A stretch of DNA of 64,000 nt from Thioclava dalianensis (GCF_000715505.1 NZ_JHEH01000003.1:186001-250000), one strand, 5' to 3'; shown: positions 24,496 through 33,660, numbered from the stretch's first letter. Numbers and translations: made by a program. The notes: a model not told the origin generated them from the letters alone.

Positions 24496-26247
24496 ATGAC
24501 AGATGCACGGCATGTCGAAGAGATCGGACGGGTGTTGGAGGGCAGCCAGACCGGACGGGACAACTTTGTCTCGGCCTCATGGCGGCGCTGTGTCGAGCTT
24601 TATGGCATGGATCCCACGCGCTCGGACCCAGCCTATATCGTGACCGACGCCGAGCTGCGCGATCACCGCAAACAGGCGGAATGGATGATCTCGGCGGCGC
24701 GCTCCGGGCTGCAATCTCTGTTTCGGCAGGTTGCGGGGCAAAATTACGTTTTGCTGCTGACCGATGCCAAAGGGGTGTGCGTCGATTTCTTTGGCGATGA
24801 ACTCTTTACCGACGATCTGCGCAGCGCGGGCCTCTATCTGGGATCGAACTGGTCGGAGGATCTGGCTGGCACCTGCGGCGTCGGTGCCTGCCTTGTCACG
24901 CAAGAGCCGGTGACGGTCCATCAAGACGACCATTTCGGCAATGCACATACGGTCTTGTCCTGCACCGCAGCGCCGATCTTCGACAGCCTCGGACATCTCG
25001 CGGCGGTGCTCGACATCTCGCTTTTGCGCTCGCCCACCCCCAAGAGCAGCCAGAACCTTGCGATGAGCTTGGTGAGCACGGCGGCGCGGCGTGTCGAGAT
25101 GGCCAACCTGATGGCCGAGAGCCCGCGCGACTGGGTACTGCGTCTCTCTTCAAGCCCGGAATTTCTCGATGTCGATCCCGAGGCCGCCGTGCGGCTCGAC
25201 GGCTCGGGGCGGGTGCTGGGCTATACCCGAGCCGCGCGCCGGTTGTTTGCAGATAGCGGCCCGATGATCGGACGCCGGATCGACGAGGTCCTGAGCGTCA
25301 GCGTCGATGATCTGCCCGATCTGATGCGCGACCGCCCCACCGAAGAGCGGGTGATCGAGATGCGCGATGGCGGGGCGCTTTTTGGCCATGCGATTGCGCC
25401 AAAGGCCCCGCGCCAGCACCATCCCGGGATGCGGCGCGGCGGGGCGCTTGCGGGGCTGACGGGGGGCGATCCCGAGATGGCGCGCCTTCTGGGGCAGGCC
25501 GAACGGCTCGCGCCGGGCAACGTGCCCATTTTGATCACCGGCGAGACCGGGACCGGCAAGACAAGGCTCGCCCGCGCCATCCATATGACGAGCAAGGCGC
25601 AGGGTTTCATCAGTCTGGAATGCGCCGGGCTGAGCCCGGAGCTAGTGGCGCAATCCTGTCTCGCCGCCACCGGCCCCACGACACTTCTGCTGCGCCGGAT
25701 CGAGGAGCTGAGCGCGCAGACCGCGGTCGCACTTGCAGGCCTCATCGACCGCAAGCCCGACCTGCGCCCGATCTCGACGAGCTGTCTGCCGCCCGCGCAG
25801 ATCGCCCTGCCGCCGGTGCTGTTTCACCGTCTGGCGGGGTGCGCGCTGACCATTCCGCCGCTGCGGATGCGGCGCGATCTTGATTGGCTGATGTCGCGCC
25901 ATCTGCGGCGCCATGCCAGCGACGCGGTCCGTCTGTCGCCCTCGGCGCGCGCGGATCTTCTGGGGCGGAGCTGGCCGGGCAATATCCGTGAGCTGGAACA
26001 GGTTCTCGACGTGGCAAGCGCGCTTTGCGTGGGTCCGGTGATCGACCTGCCCGATCTGCCCGCCCCGGTCGAGATCGGGACGCCCCGCGAGCGCGCGGCC
26101 CTTGCCCCCGCCGATCCGCAGGAGGTGTTGGAGCAGGTTCTGGACGCCTGCGACTGGAATATGGCGCGCGCGGCCCGACGGCTGGGCGTCAACCGCTCCA
26201 CGATCCTGCGCCGGATCCGCAAGGCCGGGTTGCGCCTGCCCGAGTGA
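24496..26247 (+). CDS. AcoR-like Fis-family regulator lacking the GAFTGA loop
   Basis: A 583-residue activator. The order is an N-terminal GAF-type sensory domain (about residues 60-190), a PAS-like linker, an AAA+ region and a C-terminal Fis helix-turn-helix (CDWNMARAARRLGVNRSTILRR). Walker A is intact (GETGTGKT at residue 349). The GAFTGA sigma54-contact segment is absent: the sequence runs from FISLECAGLSPELVAQSC directly to TTLLLRRIEELS. This also replaces the normal Walker B LFLDEIG. The HTH-proximal SWPGNIRELEQ is intact. It is thus probably a sigma70-type regulator or a repressor of the oxygenase/dehydrogenase genes downstream. Confidence 0.85.
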   Translation: MTDARHVEEIGRVLEGSQTGRDNFVSASWRRCVELYGMDPTRSDPAYIVTDAELRDHRKQAEWMISAARSGLQSLFRQVAGQNYVLLLTDAKGVCVDFFGDELFTDDLRSAGLYLGSNWSEDLAGTCGVGACLVTQEPVTVHQDDHFGNAHTVLSCTAAPIFDSLGHLAAVLDISLLRSPTPKSSQNLAMSLVSTAARRVEMANLMAESPRDWVLRLSSSPEFLDVDPEAAVRLDGSGRVLGYTRAARRLFADSGPMIGRRIDEVLSVSVDDLPDLMRDRPTEERVIEMRDGGALFGHAIAPKAPRQHHPGMRRGGALAGLTGGDPEMARLLGQAERLAPGNVPILITGETGTGKTRLARAIHMTSKAQGFISLECAGLSPELVAQSCLAATGPTTLLLRRIEELSAQTAVALAGLIDRKPDLRPISTSCLPPAQIALPPVLFHRLAGCALTIPPLRMRRDLDWLMSRHLRRHASDAVRLSPSARADLLGRSWPGNIRELEQVLDVASALCVGPVIDLPDLPAPVEIGTPRERAALAPADPQEVLEQVLDACDWNMARAARRLGVNRSTILRRIRKAGLRLPE

Positions 26248-26260
26248 TCCGTTGCGCCGC

Positions 26261-26276
26261 TGTTGCACGCGCAACA
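26261..26276. promoter_or_regulatory. candidate binding site for the AcoR-like regulator
   Basis: TGTTGCACGCGCAACA is a near-perfect 16-bp dyad with arms TGTTGC and GCAACA. It lies 13 bp after the regulator stop and about 110 bp upstream of the monooxygenase start. Fis-type regulators usually bind such dyads upstream of the promoter. Confidence 0.55.
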
Positions 26277-26387
26277 TGCCGCGCCGCAGCAGGTGGATTT
26301 GCGCCCGCCTGAGCCTCACATCCATAGATCGCGCCGCCTGCACGCGCCGATACTCCTCTCTGAGACACGCGCAGAGGAGGAGACGCG

Positions 26388-28187
26388 ATGCTTGATACGA
26401 CCGTAAACACCCAGACCCAAGAGATGCTCGACAGCCTCAACGCCGCGCTGGAGAGCGGCGATGTCGCGCGGGCCGCAGCCCTGTTTGCCACCGACAGCTA
26501 CTGGCGCGACCTTGTGGCGGTGAGCTGGAACCTGAAGACCGTCGAGGGGCCTGCGGGCGTGGCCGACATGCTCACACATCAGCTTGCGCAGACCCGTCCG
26601 GGTAAGTTCGAGATCCAGTCGGGCGAAATCCCCACCAAGGAGGGTGGTGTGATCACGGCATGGGTCACGTTCGAGACGAAAACCGGGCGTGGTTGGGGCC
26701 TGATGCGGATCCGCGAGGGTCGCATCTGGACGCTGCTGACGGCGTTGCAGGAACTCAAGGGCTTTGAGGAAAACCGCGGCACGCGCCGCCCGATGGGGGC
26801 AGAACATGGCGCGCGCAAGAACCGGCTGTCGTGGAAAGAGCGCCGCGCGGCGGAAGAGGCCGATCTGGGCTATGGCACCCAGCCCTATGTCGTCGTCATC
26901 GGCGGCGGTCAGGGCGGCATCGCGCTTGGCGCGCGTCTGCGCCAGCTTGGCGTGCCTGCGATCGTGCTCGACAAGCATGACCGGCCCGGCGACCAATGGC
27001 GCTCACGCTACAAGTCGCTTTGCCTGCATGATCCGATCTGGTATGACCACCTGCCCTATATCAAATTCCCCGACAACTGGCCGGTCTTCACGCCCAAGGA
27101 CAAGGTGGGCGACTGGCTGGAGATGTATACCAAGGTGATGGAGATCAATTACTGGACGCGCTCCGAGGTGACGCGGGCCAGCTATGATGAGACCTCTGGC
27201 AAATGGACAGTCGAGGTCAATCGCGACGGAGAGACGGTCACGCTGGAGCCCACGCAGCTTGTGCTTGCGACCGGCATGTCGGGTAAGCCGAACATGCCGG
27301 AATTCCCCGGAATGGAGACGTTCCAAGGCACGATCCAGCACAGCTCGCACCATCAGGGTCCCGAGGCGTGGGAGGGCAAGAAGGTCGTCGTGATCGGCTC
27401 GAACAACTCCGCCCATGACATCTGCGCGGCACTTTGGGAGAGCGACGCGGATGTGACGATGGTGCAGCGCTCCTCTACCCATATCGTGCGCTCCGACAGC
27501 CTGATGGAGATCGGCCTTGGCGCGCTTTATTCGGAAGAGGCGCTCGCCAACGGGGTCACGACCGAGAAAGCGGATATGATCTTTGCCTCCCTGCCCTATA
27601 AGATCATGCATGAGTTCCAGATCCCGCTTTATGAGCAGATGCGCGAGCGCGACGCGGAGTTCTACGCAGGGCTTGAAAAGGCCGGCTTCGATCTCGATTG
27701 GGGCGATGACGGCTCGGGACTGTTCCTGAAATACCTCCGCCGGGGCTCGGGCTATTACATCGATGTGGGCGCGAGCCAGTTGATCATCGACGGGGCGGTC
27801 AAGCTCGCCAAGGGTCAGGTGGATCACTTCGAGACGGACGCGGTGGTGCTCGCGGATGGCACGCGCCTGCCCGCCGATCTGGTGGTGTTCGCGACCGGGT
27901 TTGGCTCGATGAATGGCTGGGCCGCCGATCTGATTTCGCAAGAGGTCGCGGATAAGATCGGCAAGGTCTGGGGGCTTGGATCGGACACCACGAAAGACCC
28001 GGGCCCCTGGGAGGGCGAACAGCGCAATATGTGGAAGCCCACGCAGCAGGAACACCTGTGGCTCCATGGCGGCAACCTGCACCAATCGCGGCATTACTCG
28101 CTCTATCTCGCGCTGCAGCTCAAGGCGCGCATGGAGGGGTTGGAGACCCCCGTTTACGGGCTGCAAGAGGTCCATCATCTCTCGTGA
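26388..28187 (+). CDS. Flavin-containing monooxygenase with N-terminal NTF2-like domain
   Basis: A 599-residue flavoprotein. Residues 1-150 look like an NTF2/SnoaL-type fold (LNAALESGDVARAAALF, WVTFETKTGRGWG). The remainder is a class-B type monooxygenase with FAD motif GGGQGG at residue 172, NADPH motif GSNNSAHD at 337, and FATGF. The FMO/Baeyer-Villiger fingerprint at residue 312 reads FQGTIQHSSHH: the Phe, Gly and first His are kept, but the closing aromatic/Trp position is His. Strong GGAGGAGA precedes the start. With the downstream alcohol dehydrogenase it may oxidise a ketone, alcohol or N/S-containing small molecule. Confidence 0.87.
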   Translation: MLDTTVNTQTQEMLDSLNAALESGDVARAAALFATDSYWRDLVAVSWNLKTVEGPAGVADMLTHQLAQTRPGKFEIQSGEIPTKEGGVITAWVTFETKTGRGWGLMRIREGRIWTLLTALQELKGFEENRGTRRPMGAEHGARKNRLSWKERRAAEEADLGYGTQPYVVVIGGGQGGIALGARLRQLGVPAIVLDKHDRPGDQWRSRYKSLCLHDPIWYDHLPYIKFPDNWPVFTPKDKVGDWLEMYTKVMEINYWTRSEVTRASYDETSGKWTVEVNRDGETVTLEPTQLVLATGMSGKPNMPEFPGMETFQGTIQHSSHHQGPEAWEGKKVVVIGSNNSAHDICAALWESDADVTMVQRSSTHIVRSDSLMEIGLGALYSEEALANGVTTEKADMIFASLPYKIMHEFQIPLYEQMRERDAEFYAGLEKAGFDLDWGDDGSGLFLKYLRRGSGYYIDVGASQLIIDGAVKLAKGQVDHFETDAVVLADGTRLPADLVVFATGFGSMNGWAADLISQEVADKIGKVWGLGSDTTKDPGPWEGEQRNMWKPTQQEHLWLHGGNLHQSRHYSLYLALQLKARMEGLETPVYGLQEVHHLS

Positions 28188-28264
28188 TCCCAAGCCCACT
28201 GCTTTCCCCCAACCGCTCCGGCCCCTGTGGCCGGAGCCAATCCAGACCATCAAAGGAGACCCCC

Positions 28265-29317
28265 ATGAAAGCCGCACGTTGGCATGGCGTGAAAGACATT
28301 CGCGTCGAAGAGATCGAGACCCCCACCGCCGGCCCCGGAGAGGTTGCGATCAAGGTCGCATGGACCGGCATTTGCGGCAGCGATCTGCATGAATATCTCG
28401 CCGGTCCGATTTTCGTGCCTGTCGAGCAGAACCACCCGCTGAGCCATGACAAGGCGCCGATCACGATGGGCCACGAGTTTTGTGGTGTGATCTCGGATCT
28501 GGGCGCGGATGTAAGCGGGCTTGCCATCGGCGACCGTGTCGCGATTGAGCCGATCTTCGCCTGCGGCACCTGCCCTGCCTGCCGTGAGGGCAAGTATAAC
28601 CTCTGCGACAGCCTCGGCTTCGTCGGCCTCTCGGGCGGGCATGGCGGTTTCGCTGCGACCTCGGTCGTGCCTGCGCGGATCGTGCATAAGATGCCCGATG
28701 ACCTCTCGATGGAACAGGGCGCGCTGGTCGAGCCCGCAGCGGTCGCGCTCCACGCGGTGCGGATGTCGAAGATCAAGGCGGGCGATGCGACGGCGGTCTT
28801 TGGCGCAGGCCCGATCGGGCTTTTGGTCGTCGAGGCCCTGCGCGTCGCGGGGGCGGCCCAAATCCACGTGGTCGAGCCATCTCAGGAGCGCCGCGAAAAA
28901 GCGCTCGAACTGGGGGCGACCAGCGCGATCGATCCAATGGCCGAAGATCCCGTCGCCAAGATCCGGGACGCGACCGGCGGCGTGCATGTGGCGTTTGAGG
29001 TCACGGGCGTGCCCAAAGTCCTGCCGCAATGCATCGACAGCACGCGCCATGAAGGGCAGACGCTGATCGTCTCGATCTGGGAGGGAGATGCGTCCTTCCA
29101 GCCCAACACTGCCGTTCTGAAAGAGCGCCAGCTTCAAGGCACCATCGCCTATCGCAACGTCTATCCGGCGGTGATGGAGCTGATGGCGCAGGGCTATTTC
29201 AGCGCCGACAAGCTGGTCACCAAGCGGATCTCGATTGACGAGATCGTCGATCAGGGGTTCGAGGCGCTGGTGGCGGAGAAATCTCAGGTGAAGATCTTGG
29301 TCAAAGCGCCGGACTGA
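28265..29317 (+). CDS. Zinc-dependent 2,3-butanediol/sorbitol-type dehydrogenase
   Basis: A 350-residue MDR-family zinc alcohol dehydrogenase. Catalytic zinc residues are in GICGSDLHEY and GHEFCG; the structural zinc cysteines are in CGTCPACREGKYNLC. The Rossmann motif is GAGPIG near residue 180. The insertion FVPVEQNHPLSHDKAP is characteristic of (R,R)-butanediol dehydrogenases. The start at 28265 follows AAGGAGAC. It is 77 bp after the monooxygenase gene and presumably cotranscribed; a strong terminator follows. Confidence 0.88.
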   Translation: MKAARWHGVKDIRVEEIETPTAGPGEVAIKVAWTGICGSDLHEYLAGPIFVPVEQNHPLSHDKAPITMGHEFCGVISDLGADVSGLAIGDRVAIEPIFACGTCPACREGKYNLCDSLGFVGLSGGHGGFAATSVVPARIVHKMPDDLSMEQGALVEPAAVALHAVRMSKIKAGDATAVFGAGPIGLLVVEALRVAGAAQIHVVEPSQERREKALELGATSAIDPMAEDPVAKIRDATGGVHVAFEVTGVPKVLPQCIDSTRHEGQTLIVSIWEGDASFQPNTAVLKERQLQGTIAYRNVYPAVMELMAQGYFSADKLVTKRISIDEIVDQGFEALVAEKSQVKILVKAPD

Positions 29318-29325
29318 TCGCTCTC

Positions 29326-29363
29326 ATGGCGGGCGCGCGCCTTCTTAAAGGCGCGCCCGCCAT
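29326..29363. terminator. bidirectional terminator-like hairpin
   Basis: A long GC stem, ATGGCGGGCGCG...CCTT pairing with AAGGCGCGCCCGCCAT (a two-base bulge on the left arm) around a CTTA loop. It lies exactly between the convergent dehydrogenase and antiporter genes, 10 bp or less from both stops. Confidence 0.75.
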
Positions 29364-29373
29364 ATCTCACGCA

Positions 29374-30522
29374 TCACGACTGAAACAGCAGCAACACAAA
29401 GGCCATGAACATCAACAGATGGACCGCGCCTTGCAGCAAATTCGTCCGCCCGCTTGAGAAGGTGATGATGCAGATCGCGAGCATGGTGATCAACAAAACG
29501 AGCTGGGTCGGTGGCAGCCCAAGGTTCAGATCCAGCCCAAGAAAACTTGCGACGACAAACATCACCGGCACGGTCAGACCGATGGTGGCCAGAACCGATC
29601 CAAGGAAGATATTGATCGAGCGCTGCAGGCGGTTGGAAAGGGCCGACTTGACGCCGCCGACCGCTTCGGGCGTGGCCACAAGAATGGCCATGAGCACGCC
29701 GCCCAAGGCTTGCGGTGCGTGCAGCGTCTCAATCACATAATCAATCGGATAGGCGAGCTGCTCCACAAGATAAACCACGGGCACGATATAGACCAACAGC
29801 AAAAGGAGATGACGCAGCAGCGACGATTGGGAGGCCGCGCCCTCCGCCGCACCCTCGATCTCGTCTCCCGGCGTCGAAAAATAAGACCGATGGCGGCCCG
29901 TCTGTATCGCCAGGAACACCACGAAAAGCCCTGTCGACATTGCCCCCACCATGACTTTTTGCATGGTCGACAGGGTCGGCCCCGCCGTCGCGATGGTCAC
30001 ATCGGGCAGGATCAGGGTAAAGACCGCCAGCGGCACGATGACGCCCAGATAGGCATTCGCGCTTTGCAGGTTGAATTCCTGCTCCTTGTGCCGGAGCGCA
30101 CCGAACAAAAGCGCCGTGCCGACCATCCCGCCAAGCACGATCATGATGACGGAAAACAGCGTATCGCGCACCAGATCGGGGTTGTTCTCGCCATGCATCA
30201 TCACCGCCGTAATGCTGCACACCTCGATCCCGGTGATCGAGAGCGTGAGCACGAGCGTGCCGAAGGGCTCACCCAGCCGCTCGGCGATGGCCTCCGCATG
30301 ACGCACCACGCCCATCGCCGTGCCCATGACGACAAAAAAGAGCACGCATAGCAGCCCCGCAAGGCCAATCGGCAGCTGCACCAGCGGCAAGATCACATCG
30401 CCGAAAACCGCGAAAATCAGGACGGTGATCAATGTGACCGCCAGAAACCACTCCTGTGCCCAGGGGTTGCGTCTGGCCGGACCGGGAGCGCGGGTCGAGG
30501 GCTGCGATTGCGTGGCTGACAT
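29374..30522 (-). CDS. ChaA/CaxA-type calcium (sodium):proton antiporter
   Basis: A 382-residue inner-membrane antiporter of the CaCA/ChaA group (E. coli ChaA 366) with about 11 membrane helices. Two conserved inverted repeats carry the acidic cation-binding signatures LTLSITGIEVC and ILVATPEAVGGVKSA. Between them is the hydrophilic loop HRSYFSTPGDEIEGAAEG. The ATG at 30522, preceded by CAGGAGAACGCC, is preferred to one five codons upstream. It expels Ca2+ or Na+ in exchange for protons. It is not linked by operon to its neighbours. Confidence 0.87.
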   Translation of the reverse strand: MSATQSQPSTRAPGPARRNPWAQEWFLAVTLITVLIFAVFGDVILPLVQLPIGLAGLLCVLFFVVMGTAMGVVRHAEAIAERLGEPFGTLVLTLSITGIEVCSITAVMMHGENNPDLVRDTLFSVIMIVLGGMVGTALLFGALRHKEQEFNLQSANAYLGVIVPLAVFTLILPDVTIATAGPTLSTMQKVMVGAMSTGLFVVFLAIQTGRHRSYFSTPGDEIEGAAEGAASQSSLLRHLLLLLVYIVPVVYLVEQLAYPIDYVIETLHAPQALGGVLMAILVATPEAVGGVKSALSNRLQRSINIFLGSVLATIGLTVPVMFVVASFLGLDLNLGLPPTQLVLLITMLAICIITFSSGRTNLLQGAVHLLMFMAFVLLLFQS

Positions 30523-30829
30523 GGCGTTCTCCTGCAAAAATTGGGATTGGCTTAGCTGCGCGTCCTCTCGGCAATGCTCGCGACGATCTTACCCGACTAG
30601 AGCGCATCGAACAGATGGATCAAGAGTTTATGCCGCATTTCCAAGAAATTAGACCCGTCTGCCAGCAAAGAATGCGCTCGGATAGCGCGATCAGATCAGC
30701 CGCCGCCTCCAGTGTCGGCTGCGCAATCGCCGGGTTTGGCCTCCAGCGCCCAAGCATATGTGAGACCATAGGAGGACTAAGTCCTTGATTCTGATGCATT
30801 TTAGGAACGCTGCGCGGTGCCACCCCAAA
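30523..30829. other. intergenic region with no recognisable gene
   Basis: 307 bp upstream of the antiporter gene and downstream of the EPS polymerase gene, slightly less GC-rich than the flanks. Short open frames exist on both strands (for example minus-strand 30620-30823), but none has a recognisable motif or good start signal. It probably holds the antiporter promoter. No convincing terminator or dyad was seen. Confidence 0.5.
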
Positions 30830-32137
30830 TCACGCGGGCATCGCCTGCGCCTCGACATGTCCCGACGCCGGTTGCGGTGCGGCAAAAACCTCACGCGCAT
30901 GCACGCCCAGCATCACCAGCGCGGGCCAGAGCAGATAGGCCTCGATCTCGATATTCTCGCCGAATGACAGCAGCACGAAGACCATGCACAAACCCATCGG
31001 CAAACGTCCCCGCGGCCCGAGTGCCGCGTCGCGCATCGCGAGCGCCGTTTGCCAGACCAGCGGCACGGCCAGCGCCAGCAGCCCCACCAGCCCCTTCACG
31101 AACAAAAGGCCAAACCACGTGTGATGGCTTCCGATGGGCATATATTCAACGACATGTGGGCCGGGATGCACGGTGCCATGACCGAACCAGACGGCCTCTT
31201 GCTGCCAGCGCTCATGCGCAATGCGTTGCAGGGTCTCGCGCACACGGGTGCTGTCAGCGCGCGCGCCTTTGAAGGCGGACACAGCCCCTCTGATCGTGCT
31301 TGCAAGCCACGGACCGAGAATGGCAAGCGAGGTCGCAAACCCCGCCAGCGCCATCCACGCCCAGCTGCGCAGCACGAGCGGCATCATGCGCGGCCCCAAT
31401 GTGCAGGCGACAAGCCCGACCATCCCCATCCGCGATTTCGAGGCAACGATCATCAGCACCCCCGCCCCAATGCCCGCCGCGCGCCAGCGCCGGTCCGGGT
31501 CTTCCAGCCCAAAGAGGACCGCAACGACCCCAAGCAGCGCTGCGAAGGGCGACCACGGCGCGAAGAACTGCCAGCGGGGCGTCCAGGATGCGGGATCATA
31601 GGTGAACAGGAAGACCGAGAAATATTCCGGCCCCGGCCCGCCCACCGCCTTGAGCGGCGAGGTAAAGATACGCTCGGGCAATCCTGCATAGGGTGCCATC
31701 AGCATCAGCGGCGCGAGGCAGAGCGTCACCAAGCCAAGCCGGTTTTGCGCGCGCACAAGGATCTCGCGCCGGATCGGCAGCACCGCGCCCACCAACGGAA
31801 ACAGCGCCAGCAGCGCCCAGCCCTTCGCCCAGCCAATCGAGGATTTGATCGTCTGCTTGAGACCCAGATCCCAGTTCAGATGCCCCGCCCAAAGCGCGAT
31901 CAGCATCACCGACATGCCCAAGAGCCACGCCCAGATGACGGGTGGCACGGGGCCGGTCGCGCGCAGATCCTCGCGGATCGCGGGGCCAAGATACAGCGAC
32001 AGCGCCGTGAGCACCGCCAGCACCCAAGCGAGCACCGGCCCCACCACGTAAAGCGCACCGATGGCGTAAAAGGGCCAAGTCCAGAGGATCGTCTTCCAGA
32101 TCATCGCCTCGGCGGGATTGGCGGGGGCAATCGTCAT
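30830..32137 (-). CDS. O-antigen polymerase/ligase-like EPS membrane protein
   Basis: A 435-residue polytopic membrane protein with 10 or more helices of the Wzy/WaaL superfamily. The large periplasmic loop (about residues 270-350) contains RVRETLQRIAHERWQQEAVWFGHG and the hallmark GSHHTWFGLLFVKGLVGL, in which the conserved His and Gly match the ligase/polymerase pattern. It overlaps the chain-length gene by ATGA and would polymerise EPS repeat units at the periplasmic face. Confidence 0.82.
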   Translation of the reverse strand: MTIAPANPAEAMIWKTILWTWPFYAIGALYVVGPVLAWVLAVLTALSLYLGPAIREDLRATGPVPPVIWAWLLGMSVMLIALWAGHLNWDLGLKQTIKSSIGWAKGWALLALFPLVGAVLPIRREILVRAQNRLGLVTLCLAPLMLMAPYAGLPERIFTSPLKAVGGPGPEYFSVFLFTYDPASWTPRWQFFAPWSPFAALLGVVAVLFGLEDPDRRWRAAGIGAGVLMIVASKSRMGMVGLVACTLGPRMMPLVLRSWAWMALAGFATSLAILGPWLASTIRGAVSAFKGARADSTRVRETLQRIAHERWQQEAVWFGHGTVHPGPHVVEYMPIGSHHTWFGLLFVKGLVGLLALAVPLVWQTALAMRDAALGPRGRLPMGLCMVFVLLSFGENIEIEAYLLWPALVMLGVHAREVFAAPQPASGHVEAQAMPA

Positions 32138-33570
32138 TTGCCCTGCCCTTTGGCGAGAAGCGACTCGATGAAGGTCCGCCGCAGCCAGCCCATCGCAAGC
32201 GCCATCAGCAGCAGCAGGCTGGCCGCGACACCGGCTGCAATCGCAAGCTTCTTGCGCGGCGAGGACGGGCCATCGGGGCGCGTCGGATCTTCGAGCACCT
32301 GAACCAGCGGATAGGAGGCGAAAATATCGGTCTTGCTTGACTGGCTGCGCGCGATGGCAGAGGCGAAAACCGCCTCGGCCACGGAGAAGTCTCGCTGCAA
32401 ATCCTCAAGCCTCGCAGCGAGAGGGGCCAGCCGGTCCAGCCGGTCGGATTGGAGCTGGTACTGCGCCTCGAGCTTTGCCAGCTCGGCTGCGAGCCCGGCC
32501 CGATCCGCCTCATGGCGCACCAGCTCGGTCAGCAGCGCGCCGCGCCCATTCCCCAGCGCCCGCTCCAGCACCGTACCGGGCGCTCCGAGCATCTCGGCAC
32601 GCCTGCGCGCGCTTGATTGCGCAGCCCCCAGCGCCGCCTGCGCCTTGACGACATCTGGGTGACGCAGACCATAGCGCGAGCGCATCTCGGCCAGATCCGC
32701 GGCGGATTGCGCGACGGCCTCGAGCGCTGCCAAATAGGTCGCGTCATTGTTCAACCTTAGGATGACTGCGGCCGAAGCCGCCTCGGTGCCAAGCTTGGTC
32801 TCAAGCGCGGTCACCGAGGCCGCTTTGCGGGCATGTTCCGCGCGCAGTTTCTCGATCCGTGCGCTCAGGGCTTCCGTCTCCAGCACATCGCGGTTGAACT
32901 GCTCGACCGAGCGGAGCCCCGTCTCTTGCTGAAGCGCGTCGATCTTGGCACGGGTGGCTGCGACCGAGCCCTGATATTCCGACATCGCGGCCAGACCGCC
33001 CTCTTGGCGGTTGTCGAGCTCGTCGCCGCGCAGCCGGTCGATCTCGGCAAAGAAGGCCTCCAGCAAGGCGGCGTTGCGCAGTTGGGCGGCCTCCGGGCTC
33101 GGCCCCGTCATCTTGATATGGATGAAGGCGGTCTGATCCACGAGCTCGACCTGCGGCTTGCCAAAGGCAGGCGCGCTCGTGCCCAAGCGGCGCGCGGCAT
33201 CACGCAGGACCCGGTCCGCCGCGAGCAGGCGCTTATAGGTCTCCGTGGGGCTGATCGCGTTGCTGGAAAAGGCGGAATTCGCATAGCTCGACGCCTGACC
33301 GATATCGGCCAAATTGACCGAAGCCGAGGCGCCCGACCCCGGCAAGATCAGCGACATATGGCTAGAGTAACTCGGAGCGGCCGTCTTGAGATACCCCGTG
33401 ATCGGCGCCCAAATCCCCGCAACACCAAGCGCCGCGATCCAGACATAACGCGGCAGTCGCGACCTGTCGGTCGCAGAGCCGCCGACAAGGGCGCGCCGCA
33501 GCGAGGGCCGCGTGCGACGGCGCGGAGGGCGCAGGCTTTCTGCAAGCAGGAAAGACGGGATAAGGGGCAT
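32134..33570 (-). CDS. Polysaccharide chain-length/co-polymerase protein (Wzz-type, no kinase)
   Basis: A 478-residue polysaccharide co-polymerase. A cytoplasmic basic N-terminus (RPPRRRTRPSLRR) leads to a membrane helix at about residues 42-62. A long periplasmic coiled-coil region (residues 190-400, with RIEKLRAEHARKAASVTALE) follows, and a second helix lies at about 443-468. The C-terminal BY-kinase domain of Wzc-type proteins is absent. It is the first gene of a two-gene operon with the polymerase. Its leader carries a hairpin over the ribosome-binding site, and an EPS dyad lies about 90 bp upstream. Confidence 0.85.
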   Translation of the reverse strand: MPLIPSFLLAESLRPPRRRTRPSLRRALVGGSATDRSRLPRYVWIAALGVAGIWAPITGYLKTAAPSYSSHMSLILPGSGASASVNLADIGQASSYANSAFSSNAISPTETYKRLLAADRVLRDAARRLGTSAPAFGKPQVELVDQTAFIHIKMTGPSPEAAQLRNAALLEAFFAEIDRLRGDELDNRQEGGLAAMSEYQGSVAATRAKIDALQQETGLRSVEQFNRDVLETEALSARIEKLRAEHARKAASVTALETKLGTEAASAAVILRLNNDATYLAALEAVAQSAADLAEMRSRYGLRHPDVVKAQAALGAAQSSARRRAEMLGAPGTVLERALGNGRGALLTELVRHEADRAGLAAELAKLEAQYQLQSDRLDRLAPLAARLEDLQRDFSVAEAVFASAIARSQSSKTDIFASYPLVQVLEDPTRPDGPSSPRKKLAIAAGVAASLLLLMALAMGWLRRTFIESLLAKGQGK

Positions 33571-33571
33571 C

Positions 33572-33596
33572 GGGCAATCTCCTTTGCCCGGAGATT
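33572..33596 (-). promoter_or_regulatory. 5' leader with competing hairpins over the ribosome-binding site
   Basis: In the transcript of the chain-length gene, AATCTCC pairs with GGAGATT, burying the GGAG ribosome-binding core. Alternatively GGGCAA pairs with TTGCCC on either side of that core. The two stems share bases and exclude each other. The start codon lies two bases beyond. Confidence 0.45.
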
Positions 33597-33660
33597 ACCC
33601 CTTTCCCCAATCCCTTGCGCGGGCGAGGGAGGCTGGCCAAGCCGCGCATCCGCGTCCGGA

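Noticed and set aside
26295-26308. GG-N10-GC resembling a sigma54 promoter upstream of the monooxygenase
   Set aside because: The surrounding bases do not match the -24/-12 consensus, and the local activator lacks the sigma54-contact loop.
29326-29363. Hairpin as part of a mobile-element end
   Set aside because: It lies exactly between two convergent stops, with no direct repeats or transposase nearby, so a bidirectional terminator is the simpler reading.
30620-30823. Possible small gene on the minus strand upstream of the antiporter
   Set aside because: No recognisable motif, no ribosome-binding site and no operon partner; kept as unassigned intergenic DNA.
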